Positions 50,005-59,199 of a stretch of 64,000 bases of DNA are shown one piece after another. Below the pieces are notes generated by a model. The model was not told where the DNA came from. It saw only the letters and a list, made by a program, of their open reading frames with translations, and did not search any database. Both the position numbers and the translations under genes were made by a program. Source of the stretch: Salipiger bermudensis (GTDB lineage Bacteria; Pseudomonadota; Alphaproteobacteria; Rhodobacterales; Rhodobacteraceae). Every line of letters begins with the position of its first letter. The stretch's first letter is position 1. Location: positions 186,001-250,000 of the forward strand of contig NZ_JAHVIA010000004.1 of the NCBI RefSeq assembly GCF_019801965.1, read 5' to 3'.

Positions 50005-51024
50005 ATGGGCGGGCAGGAGCGGGCATATGGTGGCCTCAGACTGGAGCGTGTCGTCGCTCCGGTGCTGGTGGCGCTTGCCTGCCTGCTGCTGTTCGTCTGG
50101 CCCGCGCTGCCCGAGAGCCTGCCGCAGCGGTTGGTGAGCCTCGCGGCGGTGCTGCTCGTGGCCTACTGCATCTTCGATGCCAAGGTGCTGCGGGTGTTGT
50201 GGAAGGCGGCGCTGGTCGCCGCCCCGATCTCGCTTCTGGGGCTGGCCTCGGTGCTGGCGCTGCTGCCGGTGATCGACGGGATCGAGACCGGAGGGGCGCA
50301 GAACCCGCGCTACCTCTACCAGGGCCTGATGGCTGGCGGCGTGGTCGCAGCGGGCTGGGTCTTCACCTTCCTCGTGCAGACATGGCGCGAGGAAAGCGCC
50401 CGCGACAAGGCGCTGAACGAGACGCTGCTTGCGCTGCGCTCCGAGGTGTTCGACTACCTCTCCGACCTGCTCGAGCTCTGGGAACGCCCGGCGCCCGACC
50501 GGGCAAGCGAGGAAGCGCGGCTGAAGGCGCTGATCGCCACCATGCTGGGCCATGATGCGCGCGGCCGCAGCGTTGCGCAGCGCATCGCGGAGGAGGGCTA
50601 CGAGCCTTTCGTGCCCAGCGGCAAGGAGCCGGTGGTGCTGACCACGCTGGCGCCGAACCTGCAGCTGCTGCCCGATGACGTGATGCAGCCGGTGATCGGC
50701 TTCTACACCCAGCTCGGCGACGTGCAGCGGCTGGCGCAGGATCTCAACGGCGCGGCCTATCGCCGGCTCGGCCGGGCTCGCAGGGCGGAGATCTATTTCG
50801 ATTTCGAGGAAGTGCGGCTGCAGACCGTGCGGGTCGGCTGTCAGGCTTGGCTGGCGCTCAATGCGCGCACCCGGCCTCAGAAGGAGGAGCCGGGGGTGTT
50901 CGGTCTTCTGGCGGAGGCGGATACGAGCCGTGCGCGGCCGGATTTCGAGGCGCTGGTGCCTGCGGGCGCAGACGACTCGCACACTCGGGACGGCTCCGGA
51001 GATGCGGAGCGTTCGGATGTTTAA
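50005..51024 (+). CDS. Hypothetical membrane protein after pccA
   Basis: The 339-residue protein has about four hydrophobic segments near the N-terminus (about residues 15-37, 42-60, 66-90, 107-125), then a soluble domain to the end with a helical, charged look (ESARDKALNETLLALRSEVFDYLSDLLELWERP). The start is 7 nt after the pccA stop, so it is co-translated with pccA. No known domain is recognised. The soluble region could be a cytoplasmic sensor or adaptor; no function can be assigned. Confidence 0.65.
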   Translation: MGGQERAYGGLRLERVVAPVLVALACLLLFVWPALPESLPQRLVSLAAVLLVAYCIFDAKVLRVLWKAALVAAPISLLGLASVLALLPVIDGIETGGAQNPRYLYQGLMAGGVVAAGWVFTFLVQTWREESARDKALNETLLALRSEVFDYLSDLLELWERPAPDRASEEARLKALIATMLGHDARGRSVAQRIAEEGYEPFVPSGKEPVVLTTLAPNLQLLPDDVMQPVIGFYTQLGDVQRLAQDLNGAAYRRLGRARRAEIYFDFEEVRLQTVRVGCQAWLALNARTRPQKEEPGVFGLLAEADTSRARPDFEALVPAGADDSHTRDGSGDAERSDV

Positions 51025-51034
51025 GCTTTTGGAA

Positions 51035-51136
51035 TCAGTAGCTGATCTTGGGACCGGATCGATGCGGCGAGCGTTCGACCGGCTCGGGAAGCGGCTTGAG
51101 GAAGATCCGCTGCAGGTATGTGATGAGCTTGTCCAT
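51035..51136 (-). CDS. Possible 33-residue small protein
   Basis: MDKLITYLQRIFLKP begins an amphipathic helix, followed by a polar, Pro-rich tail ending ISY. TATATT lies 6 nt before a weak AGGGC. The size is below normal gene-calling limits. It lies downstream of the DUF4174 gene and is convergent with the gene ending at 51024. It could be a real small protein or chance; only conservation would tell. Confidence 0.35.
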   Translation of the reverse strand: MDKLITYLQRIFLKPLPEPVERSPHRSGPKISY

Positions 51137-51201
51137 GCCCTGAATATAGCGCGGGGCCGGGCGCATTTCAATCGTCACAACCGTGCGGCGGGCCCTGCGC
51201 G

Positions 51202-51666
51202 TCACTGGTCGGGCAGGGCGCGCCGGTCGCGCACCTCCTGCTTGCGCAGCGGCTGCTTGTCGATCGAGCGCGAGATCTCGCGCACGTCCCACGGCGCCGG
51301 CTTGCGCAGCAGGATGGTGCCATCCTTGGCGATCAGCACGAACATGAAGCCGCGGGCGCGCAGCTCGGTGCGGATCGGCGAGCGGGCGGCGGGATCGGTG
51401 TCTGTGATCACCACGACGTCGCGATCCTCGAGCGCGTCGAGCCGCTCCGAGATCAGCTGCATCTGCTGCACGTATCGCGGATCGGCCGGGTTGTCGGCAA
51501 ACACCACCAGCGGGCGCTTCACCCAGAGGAAATCGTCGAGGGTGGCGTCTCCCGCCGGGCGGATCGTCGCGTCGAGCGTCTCCGGCGTCTCGGCTCCCTG
51601 CGCCGCGCCGAAGCTGGCGGTGAGGGTGAAAAAGGCGAGCGATGCGAGGGTCATGCGGCGGTTCAT
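51202..51666 (-). CDS. DUF4174 family secreted protein
   Basis: The 154-residue protein has a signal peptide (residues 1-24, SLAFFTLTASFGAAQGA) and a thioredoxin-like fold domain (DUF4174) with WVKRPLVVFADNPADPRYVQQM, DVVVITDTDPAARS and MFVLIAKDGTILLRKPAPWDVREI. No CxxC is present, so it is not a redox thioredoxin. Its function is unknown. ATG 51666 is chosen; starts at 51684 and 51654 are also possible. It runs opposite to the surrounding pcc-block genes. Confidence 0.75.
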   Translation of the reverse strand: MNRRMTLASLAFFTLTASFGAAQGAETPETLDATIRPAGDATLDDFLWVKRPLVVFADNPADPRYVQQMQLISERLDALEDRDVVVITDTDPAARSPIRTELRARGFMFVLIAKDGTILLRKPAPWDVREISRSIDKQPLRKQEVRDRRALPDQ

Positions 51667-51802
51667 GCCGAGAGATATAGGCATGGCACCCGCGCCTGCA
51701 CAACGTTTGCCGCAAGGTCGCGACGATTTTACCTCGTTTAACCCCGTTCTCATGGAGGGCCGCGCATGATGACGCGGATCACCGACATGAGAGGGCCGGG
51801 GC

Positions 51803-52741
51803 ATGGAGATCATCCTGCACGCCGGGGCGCATCGCACCGCGACCACCAGCTTCCAGACCTACCTGCGCGGCGCAGCCCCGGGCCTCGCGGCGCAGGGTAC
51901 CGGCTTCTGGGGGCCGTGGCGGACCCGGAAGGGGCTGTTTCACGGCCTGACCGGGGCCGAGCCGCTGCCCGGCGATCTGGCCCGGGCGCAGGCACGGGTG
52001 CGTCTGGCCGCCGAGGCCTCGGTGCGGCGCGGCGTGGCGCGGCTGCTCGTCTCCGACGAGAACATGCTGGGCACGCCCCGGGCCTGCCTGCGCGCCGAAG
52101 CGCTCTACCCGGAGGCCGCGGCGCGGCTGCAGCGGATGCGCGCCGCCTTCGGGCGGGTCGACCGGCTGGTGCTGCAGATCCGCTCGCCCGAGGCGTGGTG
52201 GAGCTCGGCGCTGGCCTTCCTGCTGGCGCGCGGCGTTGCACCGCCGTCGTCCGAGTTGCTCGAGCGGCTGTCGCGGGAGGGGCGGGGCTGGCGCGAGGTG
52301 ATCGCGGATCTCGCCTGCGCCTTGCCGCGCGCCGAGATCGTGGTGAGCCGGTTCGAGAGCTGCGCCGCCCGGCCCGACGCGCTGCTGCTGGCGGCGACCG
52401 GAGGGGCGGGAGAGGCGCCGCCGCTGCCCGAGGCTGGCATCTGGGCGCATCGCAGCCCGAGCCTGTCGGAGCTGCGCGCGGCGCTGGCCGCGGCTGGCAC
52501 CGAGGCCAAGGCATTGCCGATGGGGGAGGGCCCGTGGCGGCCCTTCTCGCAGGCGCAGTCGGCTCGGCTGCGCGAAAGATACGCCGACGATCTGTTCTGG
52601 CTGATGGCCGGGGCAGACGGGTTGGCACAACTGACAGAGGACCCGAAGCCCGGCAGGGACAGGAGGCACTGGCCGCCGGCTTCACAGAAAAGAGGACAGG
52701 ACGATGACAGCCAAGGTGGACGACTGGCGGGCACTCGCTGA
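51803..52741 (+). CDS. Sulfotransferase-like P-loop protein
   Basis: The 312-residue protein's first strand and loop, [21 protein letters not shown], resemble the 5'-phosphosulfate-binding loop of sulfotransferases (usual form H-x-G-x-H-K-T-G-T-T-S). [14 protein letters not shown] near residue 120 fits the 3'-phosphate Arg-Ser site. The rest is diverged and Ala/Arg-rich. It could be a sulfotransferase on a glycan or lipid, or a relative without activity. The end overlaps the mutase start by 38 nt (52704-52741), implying coupling. A Lys is missing in the loop (R in its place). Confidence 0.6.
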   Translation: MEIILHAGAHRTATTSFQTYLRGAAPGLAAQGTGFWGPWRTRKGLFHGLTGAEPLPGDLARAQARVRLAAEASVRRGVARLLVSDENMLGTPRACLRAEALYPEAAARLQRMRAAFGRVDRLVLQIRSPEAWWSSALAFLLARGVAPPSSELLERLSREGRGWREVIADLACALPRAEIVVSRFESCAARPDALLLAATGGAGEAPPLPEAGIWAHRSPSLSELRAALAAAGTEAKALPMGEGPWRPFSQAQSARLRERYADDLFWLMAGADGLAQLTEDPKPGRDRRHWPPASQKRGQDDDSQGGRLAGTR

Positions 52742-54833
52742 AAAGGAGCTGCGGGGCCGCCCGCTCGAGGATCTGACCTGGAAGACGCTGGAGGGCATCG
52801 AGGTCAAGCCGATCTACACGGCGGCGGATGTCGAGGGGCTGCCGCAGGTCGGCGAACTGCCCGGCTTCGAGCCCTTCACCCGCGGCGTGAAGGCGACCAT
52901 GTATGCCGGCCGGCCCTGGACGATCCGGCAATATGCCGGCTTCTCCACGGCGGAGGAATCCAACGCCTTCTACCGCAAGGCGCTGGCTGCCGGTCAGCAG
53001 GGCGTCTCGGTGGCCTTCGACCTCGCCACCCACCGCGGCTATGACAGCGATCACCCGCGCGTCGTCGGCGATGTCGGCAAGGCCGGCGTGGCGATCGACT
53101 CGGTCGAGGACATGAAGGTGCTGTTCAACGGCATCCCGCTCGACAAGGTCTCGGTCTCGATGACGATGAACGGCGCGGTGATCCCGGTGCTGGCCAATTT
53201 CATCGTCACCGGCGAAGAGCAGGGCCACGACCGTGCGCTGCTCTCGGGCACGATCCAGAACGACATCCTGAAAGAGTTCATGGTGCGGAACACCTATATC
53301 TATCCGCCCGAACCCTCGATGCGGATCATTTCCGACATCATCGAGTACACCTCGAACGAGATGCCCAAGTTCAACTCGATCTCGATCTCCGGCTACCACA
53401 TGCAGGAGGCCGGCGCGAACCTGGTGCAGGAGCTGGCCTACACGCTGGCCGACGGCAAGGAATACGTGAAGACGGCGATGGATGCCGGCATGGACATCGA
53501 CAAGTTCGCCGGGCGGCTGTCGTTCTTCTTTGCCATCGGCAAGAACTTCTTCATGGAGATCGCCAAGCTGCGCGCCGCGCGGATGCTGTGGTCGCGCATC
53601 ATGACCGAGCTCGGCGCCAAGTCGGCACGCTCCAAGATGCTGCGCACCCACTGCCAGACCTCGGGCGTGTCGCTCGCCGAGCAGGATCCCTACAACAACG
53701 TCATTCGCACCGCCTATGAGGCGATGTCGGCGGTGCTGGGCGGCACCCAGTCGCTGCACACCAACGCGCTCGACGAGGCCATCGCCCTGCCGACCGAGTT
53801 CTCGGCCCGCATCGCGCGCAACACCCAGCTCATCCTGCAGGAAGAGACCGGCGTGACAAAGGTCGTCGATCCGATGGCCGGCTCGTACTATGTCGAGAAG
53901 CTGACCGCCGATCTCGCCGAGGCGGCGTGGAAGCTGATCGAGGAGGTCGACGAGATGGGCGGCATGACCAAGGCGGTGGCCTCGGGCATGCCCAAGCTGC
54001 GCATCGAGGAGACGGCGGCCAAGCGCCAGGCCGATATCGACCGCGGCGATGACGTCATCGTGGGTGTCAACAAGTACCGGCTCGAGAAGGAAGACGAGCT
54101 CGACATTCTCGACATCGACAATGCCAAGGTCCGCGATGGACAGGTGGCCTCGCTGGAGCGCATCCGCGCGACCCGCGACCAGGCCGCCTGCGATGCGGCG
54201 CTGGGCGAGCTCGAGCGTCGGGCCAAGGAGGGCGGCAACCTGCTCGAGGCGGCCGTCGAAGCTGCCCGCGCGCGGGCCTCTGTCGGAGAGATCAGCATGG
54301 CGATGGAAAAGGTGTTTGGCCGTCACCGGGCCGAGGTGAAGACGCTGGCGGGCGTCTACGGCGCCGCCTACGAGGGCGACGAAGGCTTTGCCGCGATCCA
54401 GAAATCGGTCGAGGATTTCGCCGAGGAAGAAGGCCGCCGCCCGCGCATGCTGGTGGTCAAGATGGGCCAGGACGGCCATGACCGCGGCGCCAAGGTCATC
54501 GCCACCGCCTTTGCCGATATCGGCTTCGACGTCGACGTGGGGCCGCTGTTCCAGACCCCGGACGAGGCGGCGCAGGACGCCATCGACAACGACGTGCACA
54601 TCATCGGCATCTCGTCGCAGGCGGCAGGCCACAAGACGCTGGCGCCGCAGCTGATCGAGGCGCTGAAGGCGCAGGGCGCCGAGGACATCATCGTCATCTG
54701 CGGCGGGGTGATCCCGCACCAGGATTACAAGTTCCTCTACGATGCCGGGGTGAAGGCGATCTTCGGACCGGGGACCAACATCCCCGACGCGGCGCAGGAT
54801 ATCCTCAAGCTGATCCGCGAAGCCCGCGGGTAA
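52704..54833 (+). CDS. scpA: Methylmalonyl-CoA mutase
   Basis: Adenosylcobalamin-dependent rearrangement of (R)-methylmalonyl-CoA to succinyl-CoA, last step of propionyl-CoA assimilation. The 709-residue single-chain form has an N-terminal TIM barrel (about 1-530) with [32 protein letters not shown] and [12 protein letters not shown]. The C-terminal cobalamin domain (about 585-709) has the lower-ligand motif [18 protein letters not shown] and the nucleotide-tail [14 protein letters not shown] 52704 follows AGAGGACAGGAC. A strong terminator follows. The epimerase and a MeaB-type chaperone are not in this window. Confidence 0.98.
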   Translation: MTAKVDDWRALAEKELRGRPLEDLTWKTLEGIEVKPIYTAADVEGLPQVGELPGFEPFTRGVKATMYAGRPWTIRQYAGFSTAEESNAFYRKALAAGQQGVSVAFDLATHRGYDSDHPRVVGDVGKAGVAIDSVEDMKVLFNGIPLDKVSVSMTMNGAVIPVLANFIVTGEEQGHDRALLSGTIQNDILKEFMVRNTYIYPPEPSMRIISDIIEYTSNEMPKFNSISISGYHMQEAGANLVQELAYTLADGKEYVKTAMDAGMDIDKFAGRLSFFFAIGKNFFMEIAKLRAARMLWSRIMTELGAKSARSKMLRTHCQTSGVSLAEQDPYNNVIRTAYEAMSAVLGGTQSLHTNALDEAIALPTEFSARIARNTQLILQEETGVTKVVDPMAGSYYVEKLTADLAEAAWKLIEEVDEMGGMTKAVASGMPKLRIEETAAKRQADIDRGDDVIVGVNKYRLEKEDELDILDIDNAKVRDGQVASLERIRATRDQAACDAALGELERRAKEGGNLLEAAVEAARARASVGEISMAMEKVFGRHRAEVKTLAGVYGAAYEGDEGFAAIQKSVEDFAEEEGRRPRMLVVKMGQDGHDRGAKVIATAFADIGFDVDVGPLFQTPDEAAQDAIDNDVHIIGISSQAAGHKTLAPQLIEALKAQGAEDIIVICGGVIPHQDYKFLYDAGVKAIFGPGTNIPDAAQDILKLIREARG

Positions 54834-54841
54834 CAGGGCAG

Positions 54842-54867
54842 GGGCCGGGGATCTTCCCCGGCCCTTT
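54842..54867 (+). terminator. Terminator of the methylmalonyl-CoA mutase gene
   Basis: A 9-bp perfect stem GGGCCGGGG / CCCCGGCCC with a 5-nt loop followed by TTTGCTT. It lies 8 nt after the stop. Confidence 0.8.
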
Positions 54868-55095
54868 GCTTATTGAAAGAGGGATCACGCGAGCGCCGTG
54901 CGTCCGGCAGGACGGTGGCGCAGAGCGTCGCGTCGCCTCGGGCGTGCCGAGCGCCTCTGCCGCCGCTAACACTCCGCAAGGGGCCGCCCCGCCCCGTGAT
55001 AGCGCGCAAACCCCGGGCGTTGATGCATTTTAGCCGTTGCGCCGCCGGTGCGCTCGCCTATCGTGACCCGAATGAACAACGACCCCGGGCGGCGG

Positions 55096-55716
55096 ATGAA
55101 GCTGGAACTGGATCATATCGCGGTGGCGGGCGAGAGCCTCGAGGAGGCGGTCGCCCATGCCGAGGCCGCCGTCGGCATGCCGCTGCTGCCCGGCGGCGAA
55201 CACCCGCGCTACGGCACCCATAACCAGCTTCTGGGCCTTGGCCGGGGGCTCTATCTCGAGGCAATTGCCATCGATCCCGCCGCGCCGCCGCCCGAGGGCG
55301 CGCGCTGGTTCGGGCTCGACGATTTCCACGGCCCCGCAAGGCTCGACAAGTGGATCTGCCGGGTCTCCGACATGGATGCCGCGCTCGCGGCGCTGCCGAT
55401 GGCGGGCCAACCCGTCGATCTCGAGCGTGGACGGCTGCGCTGGGTGATGTCGGTGCCCGAGGATGGCCGTCTGCCCTTTGACGGCGTGTTCCCGGCGCTG
55501 ATCGAATGGAAGAGCCCGGTGCCTGCCGGCGCAATCCTTTCGGCTTCCGGCACGAAGCTCGAGAAGCTCGAGGTGATCCACCCCGAGGCCGCCGAGCTCG
55601 AGGCGCTTCTGGCGCCGCATCTCGACGCGCCGCTGGTCTCCTTCATCACCGGACCGAAGCCGGGGCTGCGCGCCGAGCTGCGCACCGCGCAGGGCCAGCG
55701 TCGGATCCTGCAATGA
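55096..55716 (+). CDS. VOC family protein (glyoxalase-like domain)
   Basis: The 206-residue protein has two related beta-alpha-beta-beta-beta modules of the vicinal-oxygen-chelate fold: LELDHIAVAGESLEEAVAHAE at the start (His as metal ligand), LGLGRGLYLEAIAIDP (Glu ligand) and PFDGVFPALIEWKSP (third ligand). The size matches the Glyoxalase_3-like group (PF13468). The substrate is unknown. ATG 55096 is chosen because it begins the fold; an in-frame ATG at 55072 would add eight residues. The end overlaps the next gene (ATGA at 55713). Confidence 0.85.
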   Translation: MKLELDHIAVAGESLEEAVAHAEAAVGMPLLPGGEHPRYGTHNQLLGLGRGLYLEAIAIDPAAPPPEGARWFGLDDFHGPARLDKWICRVSDMDAALAALPMAGQPVDLERGRLRWVMSVPEDGRLPFDGVFPALIEWKSPVPAGAILSASGTKLEKLEVIHPEAAELEALLAPHLDAPLVSFITGPKPGLRAELRTAQGQRRILQ

Positions 55717-56192
55717 TCGTCCGCCCGGCCCGCGCGGCGGATGCCGCGCCGCTCGCAGCGCTCTGGAACCCGTGGATCGAGACCACCGCGATCACCTTCT
55801 CGACCGCGCTCAAGACCCCGGAGGGGCTGACCACCGACATTGCCGCGCGCGGCGACGCCTTCCTCGTCGCCGAGCAGGACGGCGCGCTCCTCGGCTTCGC
55901 CACCTTCTTCCCGTTCCGCGGCGGGCCGGGTTATGCCCGCACCAAGGAACACACGGTCATCCTCGCCCCCGAGGCAAGAGGTCGCGGGGCAGGGCGGGCG
56001 CTGATGGAAGCGCTGGAAGACGTCGCCCGCAGCCAGCAGGTGCACTCGCTCTTCGCCGGGGTTTCGGCGGAAAACCCTGCGGGCGTGGCGTTTCACGCCG
56101 CCATCGGCTTCATCGAGGCCGCCCGGCTGCCGCAGGTCGGCTTCAAGTTCGGGCGCTGGATGGACCTTGTCCTCATGCAGAAATTTCTCTGA
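55713..56192 (+). CDS. GNAT acetyltransferase (phosphinothricin acetyltransferase-like)
   Basis: The 159-residue GNAT protein begins VRPARAADAAPLAALWNPWIETT and has the acetyl-CoA loop APEARGRGAGRALMEALE (about 88-105). SLFAGVSAENPAGVAFHAAIGF is the C-terminal motif seen in the PAT/Bar-like subgroup acting on amino-acid analogues such as phosphinothricin or methionine sulfoximine. The true substrate is unknown. ATG 55713 overlaps the preceding TGA (coupled translation). Confidence 0.88.
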   Translation: MIVRPARAADAAPLAALWNPWIETTAITFSTALKTPEGLTTDIAARGDAFLVAEQDGALLGFATFFPFRGGPGYARTKEHTVILAPEARGRGAGRALMEALEDVARSQQVHSLFAGVSAENPAGVAFHAAIGFIEAARLPQVGFKFGRWMDLVLMQKFL

Positions 56193-56233
56193 ACCGCGCT
56201 GACTTCGCCCCCGCAACGCACTAAAATTGCCGA

Positions 56234-56917
56234 ATGTCGATCTGGACCCGCATCTCCGAGGCACTCTCCGCGCTCGCCAATGGCGAGGGCCTTGGCGCGG
56301 TGTTCGACCGCCTGCGCCAGCCGCCCGAGCGCAGCGTCGCCTTCACCATCGCGGTGATCGCGCTCTCGGCCAAGATGGCCAAGGCCGATGGCCAGGTGAC
56401 CCGCAACGAGGTGTTGGCCTTCCGCGAGGTGTTTCATGTCGCCCCCGAGGACGAGGCGGCGGCGGCCCGGGTGTTCAACCTCGCCCGGCAGGACGTGGCC
56501 GGCTTCGAGGAATACGCCCGCCGCATCCGGCGCATGTTCGACGACAGCAAGGGGCCGATCTGCGACCTGCTGGAGGGGCTGTTCTACATCGCCATGGCCG
56601 ATGGCCATTATCACCCGGCCGAGGAGGAATTCCTCGACCGCGTGGCCGAGATCTTCGAGGTCGCGCCCGCCGATTACCGCGCCATCCGCGCCCGCTTCGT
56701 GCCCGATGCCGCCCCCGATCCCTATGCCGTGCTCGGGGTCTCGCCGGAGGCCCCGCTCGACGAGATCCGCCAGCAATGGCGCCGCCTCGTGCGCGACAGC
56801 CACCCCGACGTGATGCAGGCGCGCGGCGTGCCCGAGGAGGCGGTGAAGCTCTCCGAGAAGCGCCTGATCGACATCAATCACGCCTGGGAAGAGATCTCGG
56901 CGCAGCGCGCGGCCTGA
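56234..56917 (+). CDS. TerB-DnaJ co-chaperone (DjlA-like)
   Basis: The 227-residue protein has an N-terminal TerB helical domain (about 30-150: ALSAKMAKADGQVTRNEVLAF and IAMADGHYHPAEEEFLDRVAEIF, with paired acidic loops) and a C-terminal J domain (about 160-225: DPYAVLGVSPEAPLDEIRQQW, LVRDSHPDVM). The HPD tripeptide needed to stimulate DnaK is intact. The order is that of DjlA, but without the N-terminal membrane helix. ATG 56234 is chosen. The EEP gene starts 5 nt after this stop. Confidence 0.88.
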   Translation: MSIWTRISEALSALANGEGLGAVFDRLRQPPERSVAFTIAVIALSAKMAKADGQVTRNEVLAFREVFHVAPEDEAAAARVFNLARQDVAGFEEYARRIRRMFDDSKGPICDLLEGLFYIAMADGHYHPAEEEFLDRVAEIFEVAPADYRAIRARFVPDAAPDPYAVLGVSPEAPLDEIRQQWRRLVRDSHPDVMQARGVPEEAVKLSEKRLIDINHAWEEISAQRAA

Positions 56918-56922
56918 GGCGG

Positions 56923-57924
56923 ATGCGCCTCGCCACCTACAATATCGAGTGGTTCGACGCCCTGTTCGACGATGCCGGCCGGCTGATCGACGATGGCGGA
57001 TGGTCGGCGCGCCACGACATCACCCGCCAGCAGCAGACCGAGGCCCTGGGCATCGTCTTCACGGCGATGGATGCCGACGCGGTGATGATCATCGAGGCGC
57101 CCGACAGCAATTCCCGGCGCGACACCGACCGCGCGCTGAAGCACTTCGCCGAGGCCTTCGATCTGCGCACCCGCGAGGTGCTGACCGGCTTTGTCAACGA
57201 CACCCAGCAGGAGATCGCGCTGCTCTACGATCCGGCAATGCTGACGGTGCGCCACGCCCCTCAGGAGAGCAACGAGGCGCCACGCTTCGACCGGGTGTTT
57301 CATATAGATCTCGATATCGACGCCACCCGCGACAAGGTCAGCTTCTCGAAGCCGCCGCTCGAGGTCGAAGCGGTGACCGCCTCGGGCAAGGTGCTGCGGC
57401 TGGTCGGGGCGCATCTGAAATCCAAGGCGCCGCATGGCGCGCGCAGCCGCGACCAGATCATGCGGCTGGCCATCTCCAACCGGCGCAAGCAGCTGGCGCA
57501 GGCGATCTGGCTGCGTCGCCGGGTCGAGGCGCTGCTCGAGGCGGGCGAGAGCGTCATCGTCATGGGCGATCTCAATGATGGCCCCGGGCTCGACGAATAC
57601 GAGCACCTGTTCGGCCGCAGCTCGGTCGAGATCGTGCTGGGAGATGGCGGGCCGCGGCTCTTCGATCCCCATGCGGAGCGCGCGCTGGCGTCGAAATTCG
57701 GTGCCCAGCCGACCACCGCGCGGTTCTATCTCGGGCCCGAGCAGCGCTACATGCAGGCCCTGCTCGACTATATCATGGTGTCCGAGGATCTCGCCGCGAC
57801 CGGCCCGTCATGGCGCATCTGGCACCCGTTCGACGACCCGGTCTGCTGGCGCACGCCGGAACTGCGCGCGGCGCTGCTCGATGCCTCGGACCACTTCCCG
57901 GTCACGCTCGACATCGATCTCTGA
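56923..57924 (+). CDS. Endonuclease/exonuclease/phosphatase family protein
   Basis: The 333-residue EEP-fold hydrolase opens with LATYNIEWFDALFDD (the metal Asn), then MIIEAPDS where Glu is the metal ligand, VGAHLKSKAPHGARSRDQIMRL near 165, VIVMGDLNDGPG (GDxN motif) near 217, and DASDHFPVTLDIDL at the end (the catalytic SDHxP). All core residues are present. It may act on DNA, phospholipid or small phosphoesters. ATG 56923 is chosen; it starts 5 nt after the TerB-DnaJ stop. The end is 5 nt from the convergent hisA end. Confidence 0.9.
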   Translation: MRLATYNIEWFDALFDDAGRLIDDGGWSARHDITRQQQTEALGIVFTAMDADAVMIIEAPDSNSRRDTDRALKHFAEAFDLRTREVLTGFVNDTQQEIALLYDPAMLTVRHAPQESNEAPRFDRVFHIDLDIDATRDKVSFSKPPLEVEAVTASGKVLRLVGAHLKSKAPHGARSRDQIMRLAISNRRKQLAQAIWLRRRVEALLEAGESVIVMGDLNDGPGLDEYEHLFGRSSVEIVLGDGGPRLFDPHAERALASKFGAQPTTARFYLGPEQRYMQALLDYIMVSEDLAATGPSWRIWHPFDDPVCWRTPELRAALLDASDHFPVTLDIDL

Positions 57925-57929
57925 GAGGC

Positions 57930-58652
57930 TCAGCCCGCGAGGGCCTCGAGCGCCTCCTTCAGGTCGAGGGCGCCATCGTAGAGCGCCCGGCCCGAGATCG
58001 CGCCGTTGAGCGCTGCGCCGCAATCGCGCAGATCCTTGAGATCCTTGAGCGACGACACACCGCCCGAGGCGATGACCGGGATCGTCACCGCGCGAGCGAG
58101 GGACGCGGTGGCCTCGACATTCGGGCCCTGCATGGCGCCGTCGCGGTTGATGTCGGTGTAGATGATCGCGGCAACGCCGGCATCCTCGTAGCTCTTGGCG
58201 AGCTCGACCGCGTCCACATCGGTGACCTCGGCCCAGCCCTTGGTGGCGACGCGGCCGTCGCGGGCATCGATGCCGACGGCGATCTTGCCGGGGAAGGCGG
58301 CGGCGGCCTCGCGCACGAGGGCGGGGTTCTCCACCGCCACGGTGCCAAGGATGACGCGCGCCAGCCCTTTGTCGAGCCAGCGCTCGATGGTCGCCATGTC
58401 GCGGATGCCGCCGCCAAGCTGGGCCGGGGTCTTGGTCTGGCTCAGGATCGCCTCGACCGCCGCCGCATTGACCGGCTCGCCGGCGAAGGCGCCGTTGAGA
58501 TCGACGAGGTGCAGCCACTCGCAGCCGGCGGCGACGAATTCCAGCGCCTGCGCGGCAGGATCGTCGTTGAACACGGTGGCCTTGTCCATGTCGCCACGCA
58601 GCAGGCGCACGGCCTTGCCGTCCTTCAAATCGATCGCGGGGTAAAGGATCAT
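57930..58652 (-). CDS. hisA: ProFAR isomerase
   Basis: 1-(5-phosphoribosyl)-5-[(5-phosphoribosylamino)methylideneamino]imidazole-4-carboxamide isomerase: opens the sugar ring by an Amadori rearrangement, step four of histidine synthesis. A 240-residue TIM barrel. The first catalytic Asp is in [16 protein letters not shown] (residue 8) and the second in [14 protein letters not shown]. Phosphate loops AQLGGGIRD and [12 protein letters not shown] are clear. ATG 58652 is chosen. Normally hisH is just upstream and hisF downstream; here hisH is 2.2 kb away and hisF is not next to it. Confidence 0.96.
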   Translation of the reverse strand: MILYPAIDLKDGKAVRLLRGDMDKATVFNDDPAAQALEFVAAGCEWLHLVDLNGAFAGEPVNAAAVEAILSQTKTPAQLGGGIRDMATIERWLDKGLARVILGTVAVENPALVREAAAAFPGKIAVGIDARDGRVATKGWAEVTDVDAVELAKSYEDAGVAAIIYTDINRDGAMQGPNVEATASLARAVTIPVIASGGVSSLKDLKDLRDCGAALNGAISGRALYDGALDLKEALEALAG

Positions 58653-58786
58653 CGGCTCACTCGGCTCCGTCTCTGTCAGGTCTCGTGACGCGAGGTCTCA
58701 TGAAAGCCTACCCTGCGTCAATGTTGAACGGAATCGGCGGCTTGCGTCAGGCTCCTGATACATTGCTCAGAGGGAGGAGACGAGCC

Positions 58787-59173
58787 ATGAAAGCACTGGC
58801 ATTGGCGGCGGGGCTGATCGGCCTTGCCGGCGCGGCGCTGGCGGACCCGGTGGAGGGGGTCTGGCAGACGCAACCGGACGACAACGGCAATTTCGCACTG
58901 GTCACCATCGCGCCCTGCGGCGCCGAGATCTGCGGCACGCTGGGCAAGGGCTATGACAGCGCCGGCCAGCCGATCGACTCGCCCAATATCGGGCGCCAGA
59001 TGATCTGGGGCATGTCGCCCAAGGGCGGCGGCGCCTATGGCGGCGGCAAGATCTGGGCGCCGGATCGCGACAAGACCTACAACTCGAAGATGGCGCTCTC
59101 GGGCGACCGTCTGAAGGTCGAGGGCTGCGTTCTGGGCATCTGTCGCGGCCAGACCTGGCGGCGGGTGCAGTAG
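58787..59173 (+). CDS. DUF2147 family secreted protein
   Basis: The 128-residue protein has a signal peptide (residues 1-19, LALAAGLIGLAGAALADP) and a beta-rich DUF2147 domain: VEGVWQTQPDDNGNFALVTI, CGAEICGTLGKGYD and the C-terminal LSGDRLKVEGCVLGICRGQTWRR. Four Cys (IAPCGAEIC, EGCVLGIC) may form two disulfides. ATG 58787 follows GGGAGGAG. The role is unknown. In other Rhodobacterales I recall this gene next to hisH and hisA; here it lies between them on the opposite strand. Confidence 0.85.
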   Translation: MKALALAAGLIGLAGAALADPVEGVWQTQPDDNGNFALVTIAPCGAEICGTLGKGYDSAGQPIDSPNIGRQMIWGMSPKGGGAYGGGKIWAPDRDKTYNSKMALSGDRLKVEGCVLGICRGQTWRRVQ

Positions 59174-59199
59174 CGCCCGCGGGGGCGGGCGGCGGGGCC

